64,000 bases of DNA from FEB-25 sp963726315 (GCA_963726315.1 CAVSBZ010000007.1:620001-684000); one strand, 5' to 3'; positions 9,151 to 17,164 are shown, counted from the first letter of the stretch. The notes: generated by a model not told the origin, from the sequence alone. Numbers and translations: made by a program.

Positions 9151-9188
9151 GTTGAGTACGCACGTTGCTCTCCCATGCGTAACCCAAC
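9151..9188. repeat. Short palindrome, GTTGGG/CCCAAC repeat family
   Basis: GTTGAGTACGCA pairs with TGCGTAACCCAAC across a 13-base loop. Its outer ends match the GTTGGG...CCCAAC ends of the longer interspersed repeats nearby. It lies nine bases after the dienelactone hydrolase stop and may also end transcription. Confidence 0.65.
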
Positions 9189-9204
9189 ATGATATGCTAT
9201 GGAG

Positions 9205-9224
9205 AGACGCCCCGCTAGGCGTCT
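9205..9224. repeat. Hairpin repeat AGACGCC...GGCGTCT, copy 1
   Basis: A perfect 7-bp stem around the loop CCGCTA. A near copy (AGACACCCC GCT GGGGCGTCT) is at 11607-11627. Both lie downstream of genes, so a repeat family with a terminator-like effect is possible. Confidence 0.6.
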
Positions 9225-9295
9225 ACTTGTAGTTTGTGTGACTTGCATTGCACGACTTGACCAACATCTGACAATGTCTGTTTAGTTTTTTTTGT

Positions 9296-9354
9296 AGGTT
9301 GGGCCTGTCCGGTTCGTTCTAAAACCGGAGAGAGCGATCTTTGCGAAACCCAAC
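9296..9354. repeat. Palindromic interspersed repeat, copy 1 (59 bp)
   Basis: Ends are GTTGGG and CCCAAC. Inside, CCGGTT and AACCGG form a second stem around GTTCTAA. It is nearly identical to 13594-13652, with a longer variant at 13849-13915. No protein is encoded. Confidence 0.8.
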
Positions 9355-9637
9355 GCTTTTCCTATTTATTGATAATGTTTTTTATGGCCGGGTGTATACT
9401 TTATCTCGAACACCACATGTTATTTGTTTTAACTTGTTTCATGGGTTGATTCTCAGAAAAATGCAATGAACCAAATCGGTCAGCGATTTTTTCGAAATGG
9501 CCCCTCGCCAGGAATAAAGACCTAAATTGTTTGCTCGAACGCATTGCCTGGGCAGTCGTCTCCCCGAAGGCTGAAATCGTGCAAGTCGAAATCATTCTGT
9601 TGCTAGGAAAAAACCTCTTTGAACGGGTAAGTTGAAT

Positions 9638-11554
9638 ATGAAACGTACAACCTTTCTGCTACTGATTGTTGTTTTATTAATCTCGTGCTCACCGAAGTCG
9701 AAATTGGCGCCGTATAAAGATCCAAGCCAGCCCGTGGAAGTGCGCCTCGAAGATTTGCTCTCCCGCATGACCCTCGATGAGAAGATTGGTCAGATGACCC
9801 AGGTGGAAAATAACAGCATTTCCCCTTATTATTTATTTCCACCTGCTGAAGTTGCCAAGTATTTCATCGGCTCCATTCTGAGCGGTGGGAACAGTGGCGG
9901 CTTTTACACCCTTGCAGATTGGACCGATATACCGAAGAGTTATCAGGTGGAAGCGGTTACCACGCGCCTCGGCATCCCCCTGATCTTCGGGATTGACTCG
10001 GTGCATGGTTTTGGGCACGTCAATGGTGCCACGATTTTTCCCCACAACATCGGCTTGGGAGCTACGCGTGACCCGGAGCTGGTGCGTCAGATCGGTCAGG
10101 TGACTGCCGAGGAAATGCGCGCCGCCGGTATCCCCTGGAATTTTGCCCCATGCGTCGCCGTTCCACAGGACATCCGTTGGGGTCGTATATATGAAGGCTT
10201 TAGCGAGGATACTGCCCTGGTGACTGACCTCTCATCGGCTTATATCCAGGGATTTCAAACCATTCCCGAAGGATACGCCTCCACGGAAGGTCAAACGCTT
10301 TATGCTTTGGCGACCCCTAAACACTACATCGGAGATGGAGGCACAACCTGGGGTTCAATCCATCAGTACATGTACTATCAATATATGCTCGACACGGGCG
10401 ACACGCAGATGGATGAAGCTACCTTGCGCCGGTTATTCCTGCCTCCTTATCAGGAAGCCGTGAATTCAGGCGCCATGAGTGTGATGGTCTCCTTCAGCAG
10501 CTGGAATGGGGTGAAGATGCATACCCAGCGCTATTTGCTGACGGATGTTCTCAAGGGTGAGCTTGGTTTCCAGGGTTTTGTCGTATCTGATTGGGGCGGC
10601 ATCAACCTGGTGGATCCCGATTATTACAAGGCCGTTGTCACCTCCATCAATGCGGGTATCGATATGAACATGGTGCCCTACTATTATCAGATGTTCATCG
10701 GCACATTGAAACAAGCCGTGCTGAATGGCGATATTGCTCAAGCGCGTGTCGACGATGCAGTCCGTCGAATCCTGCGCGCTAAGTTTATGCTGGGCTTGTT
10801 CGAAAATCCTTATGGTGATCCCAGCCTGGCTGCCACGGTCGGCTCGGATGAGCACAGAACCCTGGCTCGCCAAGCGGTGCGCGAATCGTTGGTTCTACTG
10901 AAGAACGATAATGATGCTCTTCCAATCGATAAAACTGTCTCGACCATCCTGGTTGCCGGGATCAACAGTACCGGGATCCAGGCGGGCGGATGGACGCTGG
11001 ATTGGCAGGGGGAGCAAAGAAACACCCTCAAGGGAACCACCATCTTGCAAGGCATCCAGACGCAGGCTGGTCCCACTACTCAAGTGCTGTTCGATAGCTC
11101 GGGTCAATTTGCGAGTTTCTCCGGTAAAGCCCCGCTGGGTATTGCGATTGTGGGCGAGATGCCCTATGCCGAAGGGCTGGGAGATCGGGCTGATTTAACC
11201 CTCTACAAGGTGGATCAGATGGTCATCAACGCCTTACGCCCCAAAGTGGATAAATTAATCGTGGTGATCCTGTCTGGTCGTCCGCTGGTGATCACCGACC
11301 AGTACCAAACCGCAGATGCCTGGGTGGCCGCCTGGCTGCCGGGCTCGGAGGGAGCAGGCGTGGCTGACGTACTGTTTGGGAGTTATCCATTCGTTGGCAA
11401 ACTTCCGTATACGTGGCCGCGTTCGAACGAACAATTACCCATCAATATCAACAACTCCGCTGATCTAACCGGTTGTGCTGCTCCGCTCTTTCCCTTTGGC
11501 TATGGACTGGGTGACGCTGGTAGCCAGCCCATCGAATGGTTGACCTGCCCATAA
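9638..11554 (+). CDS. Glycoside hydrolase family 3 lipoprotein (beta-glucosidase-like)
   Basis: 638 residues from the ATG at 9638; a TTG two codons upstream is the only alternative. A lipoprotein signal ends LLISC (C17), so the enzyme should sit on the outer face of the membrane. The GH3 N-terminal barrel covers about residues 45-370: KIGQMTQVENN, PLIFGIDSVHGFGHVNGATI, the substrate-site KHYIGDGGT, and GFVVSDWGG with the nucleophile Asp at about D318. The GH3 C-terminal domain follows (ESLVLLKNDNDALPI ... WLPGSEGAGVADVLFG ... GKLPYTWP). The FnIII tail of some GH3 enzymes is absent. It likely releases glucose or related sugars from beta-glucans. No sugar transporter is adjacent. Confidence 0.9.
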   Translation: MKRTTFLLLIVVLLISCSPKSKLAPYKDPSQPVEVRLEDLLSRMTLDEKIGQMTQVENNSISPYYLFPPAEVAKYFIGSILSGGNSGGFYTLADWTDIPKSYQVEAVTTRLGIPLIFGIDSVHGFGHVNGATIFPHNIGLGATRDPELVRQIGQVTAEEMRAAGIPWNFAPCVAVPQDIRWGRIYEGFSEDTALVTDLSSAYIQGFQTIPEGYASTEGQTLYALATPKHYIGDGGTTWGSIHQYMYYQYMLDTGDTQMDEATLRRLFLPPYQEAVNSGAMSVMVSFSSWNGVKMHTQRYLLTDVLKGELGFQGFVVSDWGGINLVDPDYYKAVVTSINAGIDMNMVPYYYQMFIGTLKQAVLNGDIAQARVDDAVRRILRAKFMLGLFENPYGDPSLAATVGSDEHRTLARQAVRESLVLLKNDNDALPIDKTVSTILVAGINSTGIQAGGWTLDWQGEQRNTLKGTTILQGIQTQAGPTTQVLFDSSGQFASFSGKAPLGIAIVGEMPYAEGLGDRADLTLYKVDQMVINALRPKVDKLIVVILSGRPLVITDQYQTADAWVAAWLPGSEGAGVADVLFGSYPFVGKLPYTWPRSNEQLPININNSADLTGCAAPLFPFGYGLGDAGSQPIEWLTCP

Positions 11555-11606
11555 GATTTACGAGCGTTAGGCAATACGGTTGGCTGTTGTAGGTTTTTAT
11601 TTATAC

Positions 11607-11627
11607 AGACACCCCGCTGGGGCGTCT
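11607..11627. repeat. Hairpin repeat AGAC-A-CCCC...GGGG-C-GTCT, copy 2
   Basis: AGACACCCC pairs with GGGGCGTCT around GCT with one A-C mismatch. It lies 53 bp after the GH3 stop and is a near copy of 9205-9224. It may act as a weak terminator. Confidence 0.6.
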
Positions 11628-11665
11628 CCAATATTACAGTTTTAGGTCGCGATATATTTATGAAT

Positions 11666-11696
11666 TGATATAATCGATTATTAGGTGGGACACACA
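11666..11696 (+). promoter_or_regulatory. Extended -10 promoter followed by shared GGTGGGACACACA motif
   Basis: TGATATAAT is an extended -10 element (TG plus TATAAT at 11669-11674). Nine bases later comes GGTGGGACACACA (11684-11696), found identically upstream of the M6-like protease at 58196-58208. The motif would fall at or just after the transcription start and may be an operator or leader element. Confidence 0.5.
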
Positions 11697-11742
11697 CGGG
11701 TTTTGGTTGAGAGCATAAAATTTCAACTAGGGAGGAAGCCCA

Positions 11743-13449
11743 ATGAAAAGCATTATTTATTTCTGCATAGCCATCGTATTTGCATTGACCAGCTCACTAC
11801 CAGTTCTGGCTGTCGATACATTTTCGTGTGCTTCTGTTACAGAGATCCCCCAGGTTGAGTGTGAAGCTCTCATCGCGCTTTACAACATCACTAATGGCCC
11901 TGGTTGGAAATACACCTACAACTGGTTAGTAACCAGTACACCTAGTGACTGGTATGGAGTGGCAGCATCAGGTGGGCATGTGAGTACATTACGTTTAAGT
12001 GACAACCAATTGAACGGTAGCATTCCAAGAGAGTTGGGCAATCTGCCTAACTTGTTGGAACTGTGGTTGAGTGGTAACCAACTGAGTGGTTCAATACCAT
12101 CCGAGCTCGGCAGCCTGAACGACCTGACGATCTTATATTTAAGCAACAATCAGTTGAGTGGTAGCATTCCACCTGAGCTGGGCAGTCTGGCTAACCTACA
12201 GACATTGGAACTCGGTTGGAACCAGCTGGATGGAAGCATACCTCCTGAACTGGGCAATTTGCTAGGTCTTCAGGCGCTCGCGCTAAATTCTAACCAACTG
12301 AGTGGCAGTATACCTCCCACTTTGGGCTCTCTGACGAACTTAATATGGCTGGTTCTTTCCCAAAATCAATTGAGCGGTAATATACCGCCCGAGTTAGGGA
12401 ACTTAATCAATTTGACAAACATATTTCTTGGAAACAATCAATTGAGTGGTAGCATTCCCGCTGTACTCGGAAATCTAAATAATCTGACACATTTAGAACT
12501 TGGCGTGAACAAGCTTACCGGCAGCATATCCTCCAGTTTCGGCAATATGACCAACCTAGTAGTGTTGAATTTGGGTCAGAATCAATTGATCGGCAGTATA
12601 CCAATTGACTTTGGTAACCTTTCCAATTTACTATATTTGGATATAAGGAATAACCAATTAAGCGGCAGCATCCCTGCACAGCTGGGCAGTTTGACCAATT
12701 TGCAAAACCTATACCTTAGCGGTAATCAGTTGAGTGGCGGTATTCCACCAGAACTGGGAAATCTGACTGACCTGAAAACGTTATGGCTGCAAGACAATAA
12801 TCTATCAGGCGATATACCGTTCACATTTATCAACCTGGTCAATCTTTATGACCCTGGCGGTTTTTATGGGAATGGTCTAGACTTGGATTTCAATATGCTG
12901 AATATCCCGCAATGGTATCCCGACCCTCGCGTTCCGTTGCAGGTTTTCTTAAGCCAAAAAGATCCAGACTGGCAACTATTTCAAGGCTTTACGCAAATGA
13001 TTGACACTGGTGGTGGTGAGTTCACCTCTCTGGATGGCAGGACGAATATTCTCATCCCCGCGGGCGCGCTGATTACGGACACAACCTTTACTTACATTCC
13101 CCAACCCGCACCCCAACATGAGTCTGCTAGGTTGGTTTTTGCCAATAACTCCTTTGAATTGAGTGCCGAAGATTCTATTGGTAACCCTGTCACGACCTTC
13201 AATCTGCCCTTAACGATCACCCTCACTTACACCGATACAGACGTCTTTGGTTTCACGGAAAATACCCTGGGCTTGTATTATTGGAGTGACCTTACCAGCA
13301 CTTGGGCGGATGCAGTTGCGACCTGCCAGAGTGGTGCATACACTCGCAACCTCGAGGGTAATATTTTGGCTCTCCCGCTCTGTCACCTGACGGAGTTCGG
13401 TCTGTTTGGTGTACCCCTGTATAATTTCCTTCCAGTAGTTAGGAGATAA
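11743..13449 (+). CDS. Secreted plant-type leucine-rich-repeat protein
   Basis: 568 residues. The signal peptide (IIYFCIAIVFALTSSLPVLAV) is followed by a cap-like region (CEALIALYNITNGPGW), then about twelve 24-residue leucine-rich repeats at residues 80-365 of the pattern NQLSGSIPPELGNLTNL. This LxGxIP form is typical of plant receptor-like proteins and rarer in bacteria. After the repeats comes a beta-rich domain (about 400-550) with NILIPAGALITDTTFTY, which recalls ZU5-like or related secreted-protein modules. The chain ends LYNFLPVVRR. LRR solenoids bind proteins or glycans; the ligand here is unknown. The ATG has aGGGAGGAag upstream. The 72-bp DNA repeats could vary in number by recombination. 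Confidence 0.88.
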   Translation: MKSIIYFCIAIVFALTSSLPVLAVDTFSCASVTEIPQVECEALIALYNITNGPGWKYTYNWLVTSTPSDWYGVAASGGHVSTLRLSDNQLNGSIPRELGNLPNLLELWLSGNQLSGSIPSELGSLNDLTILYLSNNQLSGSIPPELGSLANLQTLELGWNQLDGSIPPELGNLLGLQALALNSNQLSGSIPPTLGSLTNLIWLVLSQNQLSGNIPPELGNLINLTNIFLGNNQLSGSIPAVLGNLNNLTHLELGVNKLTGSISSSFGNMTNLVVLNLGQNQLIGSIPIDFGNLSNLLYLDIRNNQLSGSIPAQLGSLTNLQNLYLSGNQLSGGIPPELGNLTDLKTLWLQDNNLSGDIPFTFINLVNLYDPGGFYGNGLDLDFNMLNIPQWYPDPRVPLQVFLSQKDPDWQLFQGFTQMIDTGGGEFTSLDGRTNILIPAGALITDTTFTYIPQPAPQHESARLVFANNSFELSAEDSIGNPVTTFNLPLTITLTYTDTDVFGFTENTLGLYYWSDLTSTWADAVATCQSGAYTRNLEGNILALPLCHLTEFGLFGVPLYNFLPVVRR

Positions 13450-13593
13450 CTAATTGGTAATATGCGTTGTTTTCACAGGTTTCTCAACCATGTAAATTAT
13501 ATTTTCGACTGGAATTGACCTTATTACTACTATATTCTGATAACAGGTATAGTTTGGGGTTATCCAGACCGTTCTCCAACCGGATTGAGTTAC

Positions 13594-13652
13594 AGGTTGG
13601 GCCTGTCCGGTTCGTTCTAAAACCGGAGTGAGCGACCTTTACGAAACCCAAC
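13594..13652. repeat. Palindromic interspersed repeat, copy 2 (59 bp)
   Basis: Nearly identical to 9296-9354, with the same GTTGGG...CCCAAC ends and CCGGTT/AACCGG inner stem; only a few bases differ. A partial copy (CCGTTCTCCAACCGGATTGAG) lies just upstream at about 13569-13589. Confidence 0.8.
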
Positions 13653-13672
13653 TCTTTTTCTAAATTTACCCC

Positions 13673-13700
13673 TTGACAATTAGAACATATGTGCTATAAT
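13673..13700 (+). promoter_or_regulatory. Consensus sigma-70 promoter with no obvious gene behind it
   Basis: TTGACA (13673-13678) and TATAAT (13695-13700) with a 16-bp spacer. No gene starts for nearly 800 bp, so it drives either a long panB leader, an RNA of unknown role, or nothing. Confidence 0.6.
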
Positions 13701-13706
13701 TAGGGC

Positions 13707-13996
13707 GTAACTACTCACCAAACTGACATAATAGATTTTGTGATTATTCAATTCTCATTTTGTTCTCAAACCATCGTCATCACGGTCATCCACTTGGTCT
13801 TCACATAACGCGTGCGTCCTCATTACCATCATATTATTCTTTCTTTGTAGGTTGAGCCTGTCCGGTTGGTTTTTGAACCGGATAGAGTGCGGTGATCTTC
13901 CTCACGAAACCCAACGATTATCTTTAACCATAAAATCAATTTCATATACAGAAATGTCCTTGTATAAACGAAGAAACATACTTGGTGTGTAATTAC
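13707..13996. mobile_element. Possible IS66-related miniature element (290 bp)
   Basis: The left end GTAACTACTCACCAA and the inverted right end GTAATTACACACCAA match at 13 of 15 bases. Both are close to the 13-bp inverted repeat GTAATTACTCACC of the IS66-family element at 61156-62595. No 8-bp target duplication is visible (ATTAGGGC versus ATATGATT) and no transposase is present, so this would be an old or partly decayed non-autonomous copy. It contains the palindromic repeat 13849-13915. Confidence 0.4.
13849..13915. repeat. Palindromic interspersed repeat, copy 3 (67 bp variant)
   Basis: Same family as 9296-9354: AGGTTGAGCCTGTCCGGTT at the left, AACCGGAT inner stem, and CGAAACCCAAC at the right, with about eight extra bases in the right half. 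Confidence 0.75.
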
Positions 13997-14283
13997 ATAT
14001 GATTGGATAAATCTATCCCACGGTTCGATAAAGGACTTTTCTCTAATTTCCTACATCTTGTATATAACTTTCAACCCTCCCGATGAATTGAATTGATTTA
14101 TTTTTTTTCAAAACAATTAATCTTTGGATTTTCTCCATCCTTCAGTTTCTCAATGGATACCCCCCACAGAAGGATATTCGTTCCTCATCGTTTTTTTATT
14201 GGAACGAATGCCTGGCATCATCTGGAAAAAATGATCCAAACTCCCTCATATCCCCTTTCCCTGATTCCCTTATTCACAGCTTC

Positions 14284-14367
14284 CCTGATCACCTGATACC
14301 TGATACCTAATTGCCTGATACCTACTTGCCTGATACCTGATCCCTAATTACCCGATACCTGATTACC
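14284..14367. repeat. Degenerate 7-8 bp tandem repeat (CCTGATA-type)
   Basis: About ten units of CCTGATA and its variants CCTAATTG, CCTACTTG, CCTGATC and CCCGATA in a row, directly upstream of the panB promoter. It looks like slippage-prone DNA. Confidence 0.7.
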
Positions 14368-14387
14368 TTCTTACCCATGAAAAATAG

Positions 14388-14393
14388 TATAAT
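14388..14393 (+). promoter_or_regulatory. Likely -10 element of the pan operon
   Basis: TATAAT 97 bp before the panB ATG. The -35 region is weak. The leader contains TCCCAG and CTGGGA, which can pair, but I recognise no known riboswitch. Confidence 0.45.
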
Positions 14394-14489
14394 TAATCCC
14401 AGCACCCACATCGCTCTCGACTGGGATGCTGCAATAAAATTACAATCAAATATCTCCGGCCCCTACCATAACAACGAAAGGAGGGTACC

Positions 14490-15410
14490 ATGTCAGTAAC
14501 GCAATCCCCAAATCCTTCACAGGAACGTAAGAAAATCACCACTCGCCTCGTCCAGGCGATGAAAGCGCGCCACGAGCCCATTAGCATGCTCACCGCCTAT
14601 GACTATCCCACTGCCCTGATCATGGACCAGGTGGGCGTGGACATGATCCTGGTGGGTGATTCCCTCGGCATGGTCGTGCTGGGTTATGAAAGCACCCTGC
14701 CCGTCACCATGGAAGACATGCTCCACCACTGTAAAGCCGTTGCCCGCGGGGCGAAATATGCCCTGCTGGTGGGTGACATGCCTTTTATGTCTTATCAGGT
14801 CTCCACCAGTGAGGCCGTTAGAAATGCTGGGCGTTTCCTCCAGGAAGCTGGGATGAATGCGATTAAGCTCGAAGGGGGCAGCGAACGCTCACAAACAATC
14901 CGCGCCATTGTCAGCACCGGCATCCCGGTGATGGGTCACCTCGGGTTAACCCCCCAGAGTGTCAACAAGTTTGGCGGTTTTCGACCGCAAGGTCGCGATG
15001 CCGAAGCAGCCTATAAGCTCCTGGAAGATGCCCTCATTCTTCAAGATGCCGGCTGCTTCAGCCTGGTGCTCGAATCGATTCCCGGGCGGCTGGCTGAGCT
15101 TGTCTCTCAGCGCCTCGATATCCCCACCATCGGTATCGGTGCCGGTGTCGGCTGTGATGGTCAGGTATTGGTCACGCCAGACCTGTTGGGCATCTTCGAA
15201 CGCTTTACTCCCAAATTCGTCAAGCATTACGCCAATCTATCGGTTGAGATGCGCCGTGCCTTTACCCAATTTACAGCCGAGGTCAAAGCCAGGCAATTTC
15301 CAGGACCAGAGCATACCGTGGATATCAGCGACGATGAATGGAGCCACCTGGAGCAGCGGCTTGATCAAACCAGCCCCAGCATTGTTATCCCCGATCCATC
15401 TGTGAGCTAA
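14490..15410 (+). CDS. panB: 3-methyl-2-oxobutanoate hydroxymethyltransferase PanB
   Basis: 306 residues. It transfers a one-carbon unit from methylenetetrahydrofolate to 2-oxoisovalerate, giving ketopantoate, the first committed step to pantothenate. Key residues are in place: Mg2+ ligands D57 (VGDSLG) and D96 (VGDMPF), E128 of KLEGG, and the proposed catalytic E195 in LVLESIPG. GHLGLTPQSVNKFGGFRPQG and the IGIGAG segment are typical. The ATG follows a strong AAGGAGGG. It heads the operon panB-panE-panC-coaX with a 4-bp gap to panE. panD, for beta-alanine, is not in the window. Confidence 0.96.
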   Translation: MSVTQSPNPSQERKKITTRLVQAMKARHEPISMLTAYDYPTALIMDQVGVDMILVGDSLGMVVLGYESTLPVTMEDMLHHCKAVARGAKYALLVGDMPFMSYQVSTSEAVRNAGRFLQEAGMNAIKLEGGSERSQTIRAIVSTGIPVMGHLGLTPQSVNKFGGFRPQGRDAEAAYKLLEDALILQDAGCFSLVLESIPGRLAELVSQRLDIPTIGIGAGVGCDGQVLVTPDLLGIFERFTPKFVKHYANLSVEMRRAFTQFTAEVKARQFPGPEHTVDISDDEWSHLEQRLDQTSPSIVIPDPSVS

Positions 15411-15414
15411 GCCG

Positions 15415-16314
15415 ATGAGACTGCTGGTGGTGGGGACTGGCGCACTGGCTTGTCTGTTCGCAGCCAGGTTGTCGGGTGCCGGGATCGAAGTGACCATGTT
15501 GGGCAGCTGGCCGGAAGGTCTGGCTGCCTTACGTCAACATGGAGTGCGGCTACTCGATTTAAACGGCAATACGCAAGCATATGCCGTCGAGGTCATGGAT
15601 AGCGCCGGATGCCTGCAAACCTTCTCGAAAACGTTGGTGCTTGTCAAGTCTTGGCAGACGGTGCGGGTCTCCAGGCAGCTGTTAGGTTGCCTCGATGCTT
15701 CTGGGATTGCCCTCACCTTACAAAACGGCTTTGGAAATGTTGAGACCCTTCAAGCAGCACTCGGCGCTGCCCGCGTGGCACTGGGCGTTACCACTACTGG
15801 CGCCAGGATGCTTGAGCCCGGGTACGTCCAGCATACCGGCGAAGGAAAAGTGAGCCTCGGATCGAACGAAAAAAGCGCTGGCTTTGCACAGCTGTTTCAA
15901 GATGCTGGATTTCAAGTTGAGACGATCGCCGACCCACAATCTCTGCTGTGGGGTAAGCTGGTGATCAATGCTGCCATCAACCCCCTCACTGCTTTACTGC
16001 GGGTTCCCAACGGTGAGCTGCTCGAGCGGTCTTCCGCCCGCGAGCTCATGCAGGAGGCGGCAGCTGAAGCCGCTCTGGTTGCTGCTGCCAAAGGGATCAG
16101 GCTTCCTTATGACGATCCGGAGGATGCCGTAGAAGCGGTGGCACACAACACGGCCTCGAATATATCCTCCATGCTGCAGGATGTGCTGCGCGGTACTCCT
16201 ACTGAGATTGATGCCATTAACGGTGCAGTCATCCGCGAAGGTGAAAAAGTAGGTCTGCTTGCTCCAGTAAACCGCATTTTATGGCGCCTGGTGCGGGGTT
16301 TGGATCATCTGTAA
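15415..16314 (+). CDS. panE: 2-dehydropantoate 2-reductase PanE
   Basis: 299 residues. It reduces ketopantoate to pantoate with NADPH. The N-terminal Rossmann motif is VGTGALACLFAARL, where the usual GxGxxG has Ala in place of the last Gly. The conserved NGFGN (N104) and the catalytic Lys181 in GKLVINAAINPLTALL are present, as is the C-terminal helical domain with SSMLQDVLRGTPTEIDAINGAV, which contacts substrate. The gene starts four bases after panB and is followed 13 bp later by panC, so it is surely part of the same message. Confidence 0.95.
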   Translation: MRLLVVGTGALACLFAARLSGAGIEVTMLGSWPEGLAALRQHGVRLLDLNGNTQAYAVEVMDSAGCLQTFSKTLVLVKSWQTVRVSRQLLGCLDASGIALTLQNGFGNVETLQAALGAARVALGVTTTGARMLEPGYVQHTGEGKVSLGSNEKSAGFAQLFQDAGFQVETIADPQSLLWGKLVINAAINPLTALLRVPNGELLERSSARELMQEAAAEAALVAAAKGIRLPYDDPEDAVEAVAHNTASNISSMLQDVLRGTPTEIDAINGAVIREGEKVGLLAPVNRILWRLVRGLDHL

Positions 16315-16327
16315 GGGAGGCAATTCT

Positions 16328-17164
16328 ATGGATGTTGTTGAAACACTGCAAGAGCTGCGTTTCGCTCGCCGACCGTTGATAGAGCCGGTCGGGTTGGTAC
16401 CCACCATGGGCTTCTTGCATGAAGGGCATTTATCACTGGTCCGCCGGGCACGCCTTGAATGTAATAGCGTGGTCGTTAGCATTTACGTCAACCCAACCCA
16501 GTTTGGGCCATCTGAAGACCTGAGCACCTACCCGCGTGATTTACGGCGCGACCTGGATTTATTGCGTTCCGAGGGTGTCAACCTGGTCTGGACGCCCAAC
16601 GATAAGGTCATGTACCCGCCTGGTTACCAGACCTGGGTGCAGGTGGAGGAGGTTACTCAACCGCTGGAAGGAGCACTTCGCCCGGGTCATTTCCGTGGTG
16701 TAGCGACCGTTGTCGCCAAGCTGTTCAACACCGTCCAGCCGCACAAGGCTTATTTCGGTCAAAAAGACGCCCAACAGGCATTGGTAATCCGCACTTTGGC
16801 GCGAGACCTTAATTTTCCCACCGAAGTAGTGGTATGCCCGATCGTGCGCGAGCCGGATGGGCTGGCTATGTCCAGCCGGAATGTCTATCTGGATCCGCAA
16901 CAGCGGAAAGCTGCCCTGGTGCTCTCCAAAGGATTATTAAATGCCCAAAAAAGCTTTGAAGCCGGTGAACACGAGGCGTCTCACCTGCGAGCAGTGGTGC
17001 TCGCAACGCTTGCCACCGAGCCATTCGCAAAGGTTCAGTATGTCTCCTGTGCTGATCCCAACACCCTCCTAGAATTGCAAGGTCCCCTGGATCGGGCGCT
17101 GATATCCCTGGCGGTTTACTTTGGGAAAACGCGCTTGATCGATAATGTGCTCGTTGGAGCATAG
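16328..17164 (+). CDS. panC: Pantothenate synthetase PanC
   Basis: 278 residues. It joins pantoate and beta-alanine using ATP through a pantoyl-adenylate. The nucleotidyltransferase signature is PTMGFLHEGHLSLVRRA (HEGH equals the HIGH motif). VSIYVNPTQFGPSEDLSTYPR, GQKDAQQALVIRTL and the KMSK-like MSSRNVYL complete the active site. Length is normal. The ATG has GGGAGG upstream. Third gene of the pan operon; coaX follows about 50 bp later. Confidence 0.97.
   Translation: MDVVETLQELRFARRPLIEPVGLVPTMGFLHEGHLSLVRRARLECNSVVVSIYVNPTQFGPSEDLSTYPRDLRRDLDLLRSEGVNLVWTPNDKVMYPPGYQTWVQVEEVTQPLEGALRPGHFRGVATVVAKLFNTVQPHKAYFGQKDAQQALVIRTLARDLNFPTEVVVCPIVREPDGLAMSSRNVYLDPQQRKAALVLSKGLLNAQKSFEAGEHEASHLRAVVLATLATEPFAKVQYVSCADPNTLLELQGPLDRALISLAVYFGKTRLIDNVLVGA

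Larger units (their letters stand above)
9143..9637. other. Gene-free spacer with three palindromic repeats
   Basis: About 495 bp between the dienelactone hydrolase and the GH3 gene. It holds the palindrome at 9151-9188, the hairpin at 9205-9224 and the interspersed repeat at 9296-9354. The rest (9360-9637) shows no convincing gene, promoter or RNA. Confidence 0.6.
13450..14489. other. 1.04-kb gene-free, repeat-rich spacer
   Basis: Between the LRR gene and panB. It holds a degenerate repeat near 13565-13590, full palindromic repeats at 13594-13652 and 13849-13915, a consensus promoter at 13673-13700, a possible IS66-like miniature element at 13707-13996, a degenerate short tandem repeat at 14284-14367, and a panB -10 element at 14388-14393. 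The only longish reading frame (14093-14296) has no family resemblance and no ribosome site, so I do not call it. Confidence 0.65.

Noticed and set aside
9401..9595. 64-codon open frame on the minus strand before the GH3 gene
   Set aside because: No ribosome site or known family; composition like non-coding DNA.
11980..12835. Regular 72-bp repeats considered as a CRISPR array
   Set aside because: The repeats are coding leucine-rich repeats in frame, with no spacers.
14093..14296. 67-codon open frame in the spacer before panB
   Set aside because: No ribosome site, no family resemblance, and it runs through low-complexity DNA into the tandem repeat.
14394..14489. Possible riboswitch in the panB leader
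   Set aside because: Only a short TCCCAG/CTGGGA pairing is seen; it does not match any riboswitch class I know.
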